A stretch of DNA of 64,000 nucleotides, from the NCBI GenBank assembly GCA_003439945.1, contig QVRM01006051.1, positions 1-64,000 of the forward strand. Direction: 5' to 3'. The DNA comes from Dermanyssus gallinae. Its lineage: Eukaryota; Arthropoda; Arachnida; Mesostigmata; Dermanyssidae. Each line of letters starts with the position of its first letter. Position 1 is the stretch's first letter. The notes under the pieces were generated by a model. It saw only the letters and a program-made list of their open reading frames with translations. It was not told where the DNA came from and did not search any database. Below are positions 44,896 through 54,962 of this stretch, in pieces. The position numbers and the translations under genes are program-made.

Positions 44896-45470
44896 CAGGG
44901 TGACACTATTTTTGTGACCAAAACGCTAAGGGTATGGTCAAGCTCGGTGATAAAATAATTTTTGCCAATTGAAAGGGGGAGCTTCTTGTAGGAGTGAGAT
45001 ATTTTTTAGTAATTTTTTTAATTCTGATTTTAGGGGTGGCTGTCTGAGAGAACGCATTCCTCAATTGAACAACCGAGCATACCGGGGCGTTCGAGAAAAA
45101 AATCTACATTTTATACAAAAATATACCCGACCTAGCGCAATGACTATTGTGATATTAAGAAGAGTTTGCAAAATTAGAATTTTACTTTGGCATGTTTCTT
45201 TCACGCCCAGGTTTTCAAAATTTTTCCATTACGCGCGCACAACTAATACGCCCAGAGAAACGTCTTTAGTAAATCATTTTGATACTAAATTTGTAGAGCT
45301 GACGTCTGTGGTTGCAAAGTAACTTCAATCTCCCTATAGCCATATCGGGTGTGAACACATACATGCAGCTCCTATGTTCGCTTTCTTTGTCAATCAAGTC
45401 ACTCGTCAAACCTGTAAGAGTTCAGAAAAACATTTATTTACCTCAAATCTTGCTCAAACGAGCACACTGA
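44896..45470 (+). repeat. Left long terminal inverted repeat of copy B
   Basis: Matched in reverse complement by 47096-47683 with scattered substitutions and indels. Confidence 0.85.
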
Positions 45471-46120
45471 GCTTTTTGTCTGAAGGATAGCAGTCTTCGT
45501 TAAGCAGCGCGGGCATAGACAGCGTGGGTTGGAGGCAATGGCAAAGCAAGCTAAAGACATACCGGGAAATAGAAGATGCCGTAACCCCAGTAACGAAGAC
45601 GCGGACAGTCACTAAATGCACGGGCAATCTGTGATACTGTGACGAAGTTAGACACAATGTATTAACAGAACAGCCAACTACTGGCGCCGTCGATGTCGAC
45701 TAAGCATCCAATCCAACGTACACCGCGACGACATCAGCAGCATCTTCACCATCAGACCTACGTACCTGAATTACGCACGCTGTGATCATGCGTAGTTTAA
45801 GCAGATCAATCAGCGGCGAGGACAGGTGGAACATTCAAGATGCCGAATGCTCGAGAAGGTTCGATTCCATCTTTTAACACTATTACTATACGAACGCTAC
45901 GGCGTCCCTTGAGTGAATAAATAGACCGAAAAAGCATGGCCTAACATCCATTCTTTGCCCGACTGTGCTACGCGCTAGACGTACGTTGTGTGCTGTTATT
46001 CATCGTTCCTCGCAAGTCCCTCGCGTTGTGGCAATCGTCTAGCTAAGTCTACATTTTCCAATTATTTCATTAAAAATAAAGGCGTTTCTACTACGTGTAT
46101 CGTGATGGGCCGATTTACAA

Positions 46121-47124
46121 ATGCCCTTTTTATGTAATGCAGACGGTAACGCGAGTCTTGCACACCGGTTGTACTCAGAGCGTTTTCCACACCGACGAAT
46201 ACCTGGCAGGAAAATGTTTTTGAGACTTCATCGTTTGATCTGCGAAACTGGATCATCTCAAGGCCGTCATTACGAAGCCGGACGACCGCGGACAGTGAGA
46301 AGCCCAAATACGCATCCTTCCGCAAGCATTAGGCTTTCGCAAGATGGCTAGAGTGTCGGTGTAAGTCGTGCCACTGTTCACGAGGTGCGAAATTAAGCGG
46401 GCTACTCCATACCGGTTGCAGCGAGTTCATGCCTTGAGGGATTCTGATTGCCAGCCACGAATTCATTACTAGTCGCTGGTTTCTGCAACAAGCAGCGGCC
46501 GATGTGGAATTTTCTGCTCTTGTTCTCTTCATGGACGAAGCGTCCTTCACACAAGATGGTGTGTTCAACGCACACAATGCTCATTGGTGGGCTACGGAGA
46601 ACCCGCATATGACCCGCCCGCATGCACACCAGCGTCGCTTCTCCGTGAATGTCTGGGCTGGCATAGTGGGCAACGATCTTTTCGGACCTCACATACCTCC
46701 AGATAGGTCAAATGGACCAGCATACTACATGTTTCTCAGCATAACCTTGCAAGAATACTTGGCAAACATTCCACAGAGTATTCAATCGAGCATGTGGTTC
46801 CAGCACGATGGTGCCCCTTCCGGTACGGTGTTATCTGGATGAGACCTTTGCCAATCGCTGGATTTGCTGAGGCGGTCCACAATCTTGGCCACCGCGATCG
46901 CCCGATCTGTCCAGTCTTGAGTTTTCCTGTGGGGCCACCTAAAGGATCTAGTCTATGCAACTCCCGTTGAGCCTCCTATGGATCTGATCGGCAGAATAGT
47001 TACTGCTGGTAGAAGCATTCGGGAGGCGCCTGGAATCTTTGAACGCGTGCAACACGAGCTTTGCCATCGATGTCGTTTGTGCTTATTGGCTGACGGGCAT
47101 TCGTTTAAGCAGGATTTGAAGTAA
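46121..47124 (+). pseudogene. Tc1/mariner-superfamily transposase pseudogene of copy B
   Basis: N-terminal part: ADGNASLAHRLYSERFPHRR (46140-46200) and then GRPRTVRSPN (about 46280). Catalytic part in one open frame 46504-46842: LFMDEASFTQDGVFNAHN (first Asp in MDEAS), FSVNVWAGIVGN and MWFQHDGAPS (second Asp). After a frameshift: FANRWI, GGPQSWPPRSPDLSSLEF (third acidic position) and DLVYATPVEPP, ending near 47124, inside the start of the right arm. The domain order fits a DDE/D transposase that cuts and rejoins at the terminal repeats. Frameshifts between 46330 and 46500 and near 46840 inactivate it. Confidence 0.8.
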
Positions 47125-47683
47125 ATAAGTGTTTTTCTGAACTCTTACCGGTTTGACGAGTGGCTTGATTGACAAAGAAAGCGAACATAGGAGCTGCATG
47201 TGTCTGCTTACACCCGATATGGCTATAGGGAGATTGGAGTAACGTTGCAACCACAGAGGTCAGTCAGCTCGACCAATTTGGTATCAAAATGATTCACTAA
47301 AGATGCACGTTCGTCTGGGCGTATTAGTTATGCGCGCGTAATGGAAACATTTTGAAAACCTGGGCGTGAAAGTTCAAACATGCGAAAGTAAACTTATAAT
47401 TTTGCAAACTCTTTTTAATATCACAGTAGTCATTGCGAAATGTATAATTTTCTCCTGAACGCGCCGGTATGCTCAATTGAGGAATGCGTTCTCTCACAAT
47501 CGAACATTTTGTAAACGTATGTTAAAACAGCCACCCCTAAAATAACAATTAAAAAAAATTCATTAAAAATTATCTCACTCCTATACGAAGCATTTCCGCT
47601 CCCCCTGTCCATTGGCAAAATTTGTTTTATCACCGAGCTTGACCATACCCTAGCGTTTTGGCCACAAAAATAGTGTCACCCTG
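47096..47683 (-). repeat. Right long terminal inverted repeat of copy B
   Basis: Reverse complement of 44896-45470. The last codons of the transposase pseudogene overlap its inner edge. Confidence 0.85.
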
Positions 47684-47707
47684 TTTATATATATATATAT
47701 ATATATA
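47684..47707. repeat. (TA)n spacer between two transposon ends
   Basis: Only about 24 bp, mostly TA, separate the right tip of copy B from the left tip of the next element. Confidence 0.9.
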
Positions 47708-48180
47708 CAGGGTGGTCCGAAACTATTTTAGGAGCGATAGAAGGAATTGTAGAGCTCGTTAAATAATTTTTTAATGGAACATGGTTCCTGAGAAATCCCA
47801 TTTCTGAGTGAGAGTGAAATTACTAAATTTGTGACACATAGGAGCACAAAAGGTGCAATTGCGAGACAACCAGTCGTCCTATGCAGAAACTAAGCGCACC
47901 ATCGTGTTCCTTCCTCCGAAGACAGAATTCGCAAAAATGAAGTTATTTTATTAGCTTTCACACCAAATACCTCAAAACCATTACCCTATGACCACTCACA
48001 GCGCTCAAAACTAGCACTTCATTCAGGCAAACGCATTCATGGCGATCATTTTGATACCATTAATATGACAGTGGGACTTCATCATTATGATACCATAATT
48101 ATGGCAATGCGAGCTGTGGTTGCGGAGTAATTAAGGTTTTTCGGCGGGATGTCGAGATTAAGTGCATGCATAAATGACTG
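47708..48180 (+). mobile_element. Solo long terminal repeat arm, copy C of the long-TIR family
   Basis: Starts CAGGGTGGTCCGAAACTATT and contains GTAGAGCTCGTTAAAT, TTTCACACCAAATACCTCAAAA and GGGATGTCGAGATTAAGTGC. These words recur in the same order in the minus-strand right arms of copies A and D. No transposase or opposite arm follows; it ends at the hairpin at 48173. Confidence 0.75.
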
Positions 48181-48243
48181 TAAGGCGACGTTCACTACCG
48201 CCGACGTGTCGCGCAACAGCCGCAACGTCGCCTCACAGTCATT
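48173..48243. repeat. Hairpin: 20-bp stem, 31-nt loop
   Basis: AATGACTGTAAGGCGACGTT at 48173-48192 pairs with 48224-48243 with one mismatch. The loop is CpG-rich. It sits at the junction of the transposon arm and a different sequence. Confidence 0.9.
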
Positions 48244-48930
48244 CATTCTTGCTACTTAAGGTGACCTTGTACATTTCTCCGATCAGCTCCATCATTTTGG
48301 CCAATTGGCATAAAAACGGATCTTCATTGTCCCTCTTCTCTAGTTCTGGTCTAGGGCCAGCATCCTCCATCGCTACTGGCTCATCGCCCTGTTCCTGAGT
48401 GCCCTGGTCTTTGTCTGTATGGGCGCCCATTCTGCCGACTGTAACCGTGTTTCGGATATTGCTAAGATAGCAACCGTGGAACCACGCACGGGGCTCAGTA
48501 GTATTCCTGGGAGAGTTTGGCGTGAAGGGGGCGGGTTTTTTGCTGCAGAGCAGTTCCAAACAAACGAGACGCCTTTGGACTTCTTTTTAGCGATAAGTGT
48601 TGGAATTAGATGAGCACAATGCAGGTGAAACACCCGCGAGCACACATCATATTTCTGTGACGCTCAAGCGGTCGATGAGCCACATTTACCACATACACGA
48701 TTCTTGATTGTTGATTGTATATTCTGACTCATCTTATCACACTGGTTGATGCTGGTCGTTTTTTTGGTGGCGAGGCAGGTTGCTCTTCGAGAGGAAAACA
48801 CGGTCGGATTGCGATAGGCGTAACCGTGGTGTAGGAATTGAGATTGGCTTGTGGCCATTTGGACATTGGCCAGGAAAACAATCCGGTTACATGTTCTGTT
48901 CGGGCCACGGCCTTTGGCTATGCGCAGCAA
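48240..48930 (-). pseudogene. Possible retrotransposon ORF1 (gag) remnant with PHD-like zinc finger
   Basis: Minus-strand frames joined across two shifts read NRVCGKCGSSTA, VCSRVFHLHCAHLI and GVSFVWNCSAA. This has the spacing of a PHD finger (CxxC, CxxxxxHxxC, WxC). PHD-type fingers occur in ORF1 proteins of several non-LTR retrotransposons. An acidic tail (EQGDEPVAMEDAGPRPELEK) and a hydrophobic segment follow. It could equally be a broken host PHD gene; there is no RT next to it. Confidence 0.4.
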
Positions 48931-49790
48931 GGTCCGGGCTATAAGGTGAATGGAGTAAACATCTTATGCAACTCCCGGATGCGCCACAGATGTATGAGGG
49001 CGAGCATCGTCATAGTAGAACACTGAGTCGATACGATTTCACATTTCGGGACGCTTTTGGACGACATGCGAGAGAGGCTTGCTTGGTGGCAATTGGTCAA
49101 GCAACTAACTGGCAATGCTCTTCACCGTTAATATTATCAATTTTCAGCGTGAGGGCCTGCTTTTGCAACGTTGTTTGGCCTGGTGTTTTACGCCGACCGT
49201 GGTGACTTGGTGCGAGTTACGCTGTAGTAAATGACTCCTCTTAAGGCCGGTAATCAACGTTCTAAAAATGATATTCCTTATGTCTTTTTTAAGAAGAAGA
49301 GCGCATAGAAGGCGTTTAAACTACTAATCATGTCGTTTTTGATAAGCATGCGCTGCACTAGTTCATCGCCACATCTAACAAGCACCCGGCTAGTCAGGTG
49401 CGAATCCAACTATCTTTTATAGTCTACGAGAGTATTCCTACCGTGGAAGGCCGACCCGGCCCCAGCATCGCGGTACGGTCGCACAGACAGACAGTTCCAG
49501 ACCAGCCGGTGCTGCCCACAGCACAACATAAATCAAAATAACATAAGCAGTCGAATGCAGACTTTTGTTTAGAAAACTAGAAAACATAATTCACTGAAAG
49601 GATTTGCCTAGGTACAGGCCCAAACACTTTAGTAGAAAATTGAGTTGAATGGAGCTCACCGTCTTAAGAGGGAAATGCACCAGAATAAATAAATGCAGGT
49701 TGTACGTTGACCTGGCACGGTTTCCACTATTAAACCTGCTTTGGTGGAGAACTTTATTGCATCGAAGGTTGTTTTTGTAAATATATATAT
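48931..49790. other. Intergenic, no gene recognised
   Basis: No recognisable domain or repeat apart from short runs. Confidence 0.4.
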
Positions 49791-49796
49791 TTATAT

Positions 49797-50681
49797 AGGG
49801 TCTACAAAAAAGTCATTTCGGATTGGCGCTTGCGCGGCTTTCACAGCGCCCGCCCCGGCGCCTAGACATAGATCATTGACTCACTCTTTGTTGCTTTCAT
49901 GTGAAAAAAAGCGGGGAATCTGCTGGTCTCAACCATTTTGAAATCTGTTTAGCCGTTTGTTCGTAAAAGTGCTGCAAAATGGAGGTAGAAAAATGTCAAA
50001 TTCGGGCGAGTCTACTTCATGAGTTTAATAATGGACTGAGTGCAACGCAGGCTCACAAAAAGTTGTTAAAATCGTTTGGAGATGCCTGTTGTACAGACAG
50101 AATGTGCCAACAATGGTTTGAGAAGTTCCGAAAGGAAAAAAAATATTTTATTGTGTATTTGGTGGAATGTGAGCGGAATAGTGCACTATGAACTTTTACC
50201 GCGTTACCAGACGATAAATACGGCCGTGCACTGTCAACAACTCGAAAAGGTTCACGAAAAATCAAAGCAGTCGTACCCTGCACTAATTTCAAGGAAGGGT
50301 GTCCTGTTCCATCAAGACAACGCAAGGCCCCACGTGAGTAGGGAGACCCTTTCGAAAATTTCCCAGCTAAAATGGGAACTTTTGGAACATCCACCGTATT
50401 CCCCCGACATAGCACCATCTTATTACCACCTATTCAGATCGATGCAAAACATTTTAAGTGGTAAAAAATTCACTTCTATCGAACACGTGCGTTCTGGACT
50501 GGAAGAATATTTTGAATTTTTTTGCAAATTTGGAAGATTATTTAGGAATCGAAAACCTTGTAAATCGTTGGGCAGAGGTTGTATCTTCCGGCGGAGAATA
50601 TATAAATCAATAAATAAAACCTCGTGTCTCCTATATATGTGTTTTCTTTATACCGCCAAAACCGAAAAGACTTTTTGTAGC

Positions 50682-50683
<2 letters not shown>
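49797..50683 (+). mobile_element. Internally deleted mariner element
   Basis: Inverted ends: the left reads TCTACAAAAAAGTCATTTCG, and the reverse complement of the right reads GCTACAAAAAGTCTTTTCGG, both followed by a TTGGCG-type word. At about 887 bp it is shorter than the usual 1.3 kb of mariners because the middle of the transposase is missing. TA arrays lie on both sides. Confidence 0.85.
49979..50610 (+). pseudogene. Mariner transposase pseudogene, catalytic triad lost
   Basis: The N-terminal helix-turn-helix region (MEVEKCQIRASLLHEFNNGL to QQWFEKFR) is joined, with a frame change, to the catalytic half (from ILLCIWWNVSG). In mariners the tryptophan pair is followed by the first catalytic Asp; here it is Asn (WWN). 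The second Asp is present in HQDNARPH. The position 34 residues after it, normally the third Asp in PSDYHLF, is Tyr (PSYYHLF). The element therefore cannot make active enzyme. Confidence 0.88.
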
Positions 50684-50724
<41 letters not shown>

Positions 50725-50725
50725 G
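50684..50725. repeat. (TA)n microsatellite
   Basis: Directly abuts the right end of the mariner. Confidence 0.9.
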
Positions 50726-52471
50726 TAATCATAAAATGCGATTTTGTATACGTGTATATATGAACAAACTGCAGATGAAGATCTGCAACACTACATCCAT
50801 ATGGCTGTCGCTCGCACGCAACTTAATACGATTCGTTTGTATGGCATAAAGATTACTGGGACAATGCCAACTCAGCTTATTGCAATCTATTTTGTTGTTG
50901 AAGGCAGTGTATTAACATATGGCCACTGACTCAATAATCTACCAAACTCTGCGTATACATCTGCCAATTGAATCTATTTATATAATGGTATTCTAAATAA
51001 AAATACGAGCTTGATTAAATTACGTTCAATAACCCGTTAGAACCCAATTGCTTGCCATGGACAAGCATGCACAACGTAGTGTTCGTTCATGCGAGGGTGG
51101 CTCTGTATGCGTTGTGACGGCGATATCTGATGATGAGGCTGTTGAAGGGCGCTACATGGCTACGTAGTAGCAAGTGACGCTGCGCGATACTTTAAGTAAG
51201 ACGCTTTAAGTAAGCATCCCAATATCCGCAGTATAAATGACGGTTGTATCCTGAATCCCCCTGATCCGCCTGTACGCAAGCCCAGTTATACAGCACATCT
51301 GCGTTGGCGGTGAAGTGATCGATCCGTTAGAAAGACACGGACTATCAAGACGTGTGACCACCGGGTCCAACTTTACACTAGCTTAAATCATGTGGCATTA
51401 GCTGCAGCGCTACGGATGTCACATATCCATTACACCAGTCACCCAGGGCGTACATATCTCAGAATGAAGCGCCCCATATAGCTTTTTTCGTGAAGTAGGG
51501 CTAATGTATGCATGTAGTAAACGATTGACTAGTGCTGGTACTAATTTTATTTTAATTTATTGTAGATATGATCACATCATTTAACTTTATTTTATTTTTA
51601 GGTATAGCAAAGCATTTGATCTTGTGTCGACCTTTGCGCATTCTTTTTGATAACCTGTCAGCTATAGTGTATTTAACTTAATACATATGTATTAACGGTT
51701 ATATAAGGTTTGTCAGTTGCTACTTTTGCAGCCAGTTCCTACTTCTATACGTATAGTCCGTCGCGCAAGTTAAGCCAGAGTAATGGTATATACACCTATC
51801 ATCTAAAATGGCAGTGCATTAAAACATTCTTAAAATTGTGTTACGTCTGAACAGTTGTAGACTTGCGGAACAATCAAATGCATACACATAAATTGAAAAA
51901 AAATATAATTTAGATGCATACTTTATAGCAACTAGGCTTCTGGAAAGTAAAGGTTGCATTGCCCAGGAAAGGTAAAAATTCTACACAGACATTATCTGCA
52001 GAGACCATCCGGTTAGGTCGAGCCACTGCAAGCCGACAACGCCCGTGAGCGCGGGGGTCACTCTAAGGCTATACAATGCTATATTAGTTTTATGAGTTGA
52101 TTTTGTAAAGGGAAACATTTGTGTCAACGTGCGTCAATGCTTGTGCAATAAAATAATAAATGGCACGAGCCACCATCTGTCCATCCACCTCCTGTGTAAG
52201 TGGTTTCTCGATACGCTGTTGCTCTATGATTAGGTGTCTTCTAACAATATGATACGCATAGACTGGCAGCCATTGGGTATAAAAGTACAGCAGATACATT
52301 CGGCACAATCTGGATAAAAGTGATACACGTTTGATGAGTCATTTGCTACATAATGTGTAAAATCGGCGTCTACTAAACGTCACAAGTAAGAAATGAATTT
52401 TACCGCTCGGCGTCAACCGACAGCGTGCCGTCGGGTCAACGTTTGCGACTGAATGGTCGACATAGGCGAGG
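50726..52471. other. Intergenic, 3' side of MOCS2; no gene recognised
   Basis: The 3' untranslated region of MOCS2B presumably lies in its right part. I cannot place a polyadenylation site with confidence. Confidence 0.4.
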
Positions 52472-52732
52472 CTATTCAACCCAAAATGTTTCTTTGTTCT
52501 CTTTCCAGACCTGTTGGCCATCATCGAAGACCTCTCTTTTCCAGATTGGAACCCGTGCTTTGAGTTCGTCAATGAGCCATTCGGTCGAACGGATCGCATC
52601 CCGTCTGTGTCCCGCTGAACAGATGACCATGACACTGGCTTCCTTCACTGCAACGGCGCCCAAACGATGCGCTAGGACAATGCTCTTGACCCGATGCAGC
52701 TCGCGGACCTCCTCACAGAGACGACGCATCTC
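52472..52732 (-). CDS. MOCS2B: MOCS2B, last exon: molybdopterin synthase large (catalytic) subunit
   Basis: This exon encodes the C-terminal 86 residues after splicing. It contains VLAHRLGAVAVKEASVMV and, after a helical segment, LKARVPIWKREVF with the conserved lysines of the MoaE/MOCS2B active site, then WKENKE near the stop. MOCS2B pairs with MOCS2A to insert two sulfurs into precursor Z (cPMP), making molybdopterin in the cytosol. The 3' splice site is TGATGTAG|GAGATG. Joined to the AAG that ends the upstream exon it gives ALK-EMRRLCEEV, in phase 0, matching the family. The polypyrimidine tract is weak. Confidence 0.92.
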   Translation of the reverse strand, partial: EMRRLCEEVRELHRVKSIVLAHRLGAVAVKEASVMVICSAGHRRDAIRSTEWLIDELKARVPIWKREVFDDGQQVWKENKETFWVE

Positions 52733-53749
52733 CTACATCACAACGCAGAATCAGTAGAAATATTGCTAGTATTTGTTTTCTATATTTATAAAAAACAGTT
52801 TTTTTAATTTTTTAATCAGTGTATTAACTATTAAAATATTGCTCATATGTTAGCTGGCAGACCAGCCTAAGTATTATATACCAATGATTGGTGGCTAAGG
52901 GCTTTGATATCAACACAAGAAAGGCAATGGTGAGAATGTTCAAATGTGACGAGTTTAGCCCGCTCTCGTACTCTATTACTCAAACTGGAGCATCTGAACT
53001 CCCTACAGATAGTCTGTGGCTATTTCTTCTAGGTCTATTAGGGGGTATGTCTAGACATAACTTTTTTGTCATATTGGCTGGTAGAATACCACTTTTAGCC
53101 ATTGCTTCGACTCTATCTTTAGCCAAGCCAAACCACGCCTATACTTTAAACATCACACGCACATGTTTTATTCGTAGAAAATAAGGCATGTGGCATTTTA
53201 TTTTCTAGGTAGACGAGATTCGGAATTTCAATCGTCTTTTATTAAGTCCAGCTGTTAAGCCCTTCATACTAAGGCGACTGTGTTCAATTTTAGCTTAAGA
53301 GGAGTCGACAAAACAAAATATTTTTAATTTGTCGACAAAAGCAGACACAGATAGCTTTTAAGAGTGATCGTGCACTTTTTCAAGTAGTCGTACAAAACGT
53401 AGTAAACAATACGCATGGTGCCACTATACTATCATTATTTTGCAAGGTACGATTCTACAATTGGTCTGCCAGCTGTATGTGTTCAAATGTACTACTATAC
53501 GGCACTATGTGACAAATATAATCGCAGTCCAGCACACGGCTAATTAGAATATAATTGTCAAGTTCACTATACCTAAATGCCAGAGCTGCAATCTGGAGAT
53601 CTCGTGCATACGTTTATTATTACTATATTAGCGTTGTTGTTAAATTAAAATTATTTTGATTGTTCGGATGACGCAGATGCGCACATGACAGAAATTGTCA
53701 AGAAAATACATTAGTGAAGTTTTTCAAGAACGTCATCCTATGCAAGTAC
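52733..53749 (-). other. Intron of MOCS2B
   Basis: Inferred GT-AG intron of 1,017 bp: donor CTCAAG|GTACTT at 53750/53749 and acceptor GATGTAG|GAG at 52733/52732. The reading frame of the family is restored exactly by its removal. I see no recognisable element inside. Confidence 0.85.
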
Positions 53750-53977
53750 CTTGAGCGCCATTGATTCGTACGCTTCATAGACAAGCGACGAGACAACGCG
53801 TTCGTCGATAAGGTCGGCCCGGGTTGTGCCGAGAAAGGTCGATATCGCTCCGCAGTCTGCTGAAGCTACCTGCATTAACCCTGCCGACAGATCCAGTGGG
53901 TTGTGGGTCAGCTCAACCACCGTCTTCGCATCGTGTCCGTCAGCTCTAATTTCCATCGTAATAGAAAATGATGGTTC
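53750..53977 (-). CDS. MOCS2B: MOCS2B, upstream exon: molybdopterin synthase large subunit
   Basis: Residues LTHNPLDLSAGLMQV, CGAISTFLGTTRADL and LVYEAYESMALK form the first half of the MoaE fold. The first ATG is at 53956, which would give a 155-residue protein. The frame stays open seven codons further to a consensus 3' splice site (AATCTTTTCAG|GAACC) at 53978, so this may be an internal exon with a spliced 5' leader or a short N-terminal extension. The family is usually about 140-190 residues. Confidence 0.9.
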
Positions 53978-54099
53978 CTGAAAAGATTAATTAACATTTA
54001 AAAACGTATTTTACGAAGCTGATGTGGGACACCTCGGGATAGTATCTGCTGGATCGTGGCACCATGACTGAACACGTTGATTGTTACAATACTGATGTA

Positions 54100-54310
54100 A
54101 TTATATATGGTGTAAGAGTTTTCGTAAACAGCAGAAGTCGCTGTCGGATCTGCCTAGACCAGGTCGAACCAACACCGCAGTCGACGCTGAATTCAGTGCT
54201 GCTGTTAAGGAAATGATTAGAGTTCATTGAAAGGTTACAACTTCTCTTACCAGTGAGCCGGCGACATGTTATTGTCACATTTTTGGACCGCTTTAGAGAC
54301 AAGTTTGCAG
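54100..54310 (+). pseudogene. Mariner transposase N-terminal remnant inside the MOCS2 locus
   Basis: The plus strand reads KSLSDLPRPGRTNTAVDAEF followed by VKEMIRVH and KVTTSLTSE. This resembles the linker (RPGRPxTA) and second helix-turn-helix of mariner transposases. Stops follow, and no catalytic part remains. It lies between the MOCS2A stop and the MOCS2B exon, antisense to the host gene. Confidence 0.5.
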
Positions 54311-54683
54311 GGAAAACTTTTTATTTGAACAACGACGTAAATGAGGTTGTACAAAACTTTTTTCAACAACGATCTCAATCAGACTATTCATTAGAGACTC
54401 GAAAACTTGATGAGTAGAGCTAATACTATAAGCTATCCAGCAATTGTTAAGCAGTTGCTTGCGTGATCCTTACCGACATTCAGCAGGCGCTCGATGAAGT
54501 GATTGAGATTATGCCACCGTATACACCAGAGCCAACACATGAAACGAGCAAACAAACCTGTCAGTATACCTGAATGGCCTCACACGTTCGTCTCACTGTT
54601 CTGAATACGGTGCACGCGTCACAAGCCTGATTTACTTGAACGATATGTAGGCGACATCATAGCAGAAAACGGGCAAGCACAGA

Positions 54684-54938
54684 TTAGCCTCCACTGACCG
54701 GTGGGATTACGGCAATTTCTCCGGTGCGAGTTCCAATCTCGACGCTGTCCACAACGTAATTGAGGTCAACTGCCAGTATCGACGTATCCAGCAGGGTTTT
54801 CACAGATGGTTCCAGCTGCGCGATGAGCTCTTTCAGTTGGTCGAGCGAGAAGACGCGTTCCGCGACGTCGACGCTTCGTTCCGCTGTTCCAGCGAGCTCG
54901 CGCGCCTTGGCGAAGAACAGCAGTTTGACGCGAACCAT
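54684..54938 (-). CDS. MOCS2A: MOCS2A: molybdopterin synthase small (sulfur-carrier) subunit
   Basis: The 84-residue protein has a ubiquitin-like beta-grasp fold typical of MoaD. It starts VRVKLLFFAKARELAG and ends EIAVIPPVSGG. The C-terminal Gly-Gly is the residue pair that is adenylated and thiocarboxylated by the MOCS3-type enzyme before sulfur transfer in the MOCS2A/2B complex. I chose the ATG at 54938 because it gives the family's usual length of about 80-90 residues; the open frame extends eight codons further only to a TTG. It lies upstream of MOCS2B on the same strand, the arrangement known from bicistronic animal MOCS2 transcripts. Possible splice donors downstream of the stop are TTCAA|GTAAAT (about 54635) and TTCAG|GTATAC (about 54569). 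Confidence 0.93.
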   Translation of the reverse strand: MVRVKLLFFAKARELAGTAERSVDVAERVFSLDQLKELIAQLEPSVKTLLDTSILAVDLNYVVDSVEIGTRTGEIAVIPPVSGG

Positions 54939-54962
54939 CGGAACCACCGCAAGGAATCCCAA

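Larger units (their letters stand above)
44896..47683 (+). mobile_element. Long-TIR Tc1/mariner-like transposon, copy B (both ends present)
   Basis: The 2,788-bp element starts CAGGGTGACACTATTTTTGT and ends with its inverted form ...AGTGTCACCCTG. The inverted arms continue inward for about 580 bp each (44896-45470 and 47096-47683). Examples are GTATGGTCAAGCTCGGTGAT near the tips and CAAATCTTGCTCAAACGAGC against its partner at the inner limit. A TA precedes the left tip, and a TA array follows the right tip. The transposase between the arms is broken, but this is the most complete copy of the family in the window. Confidence 0.88.
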
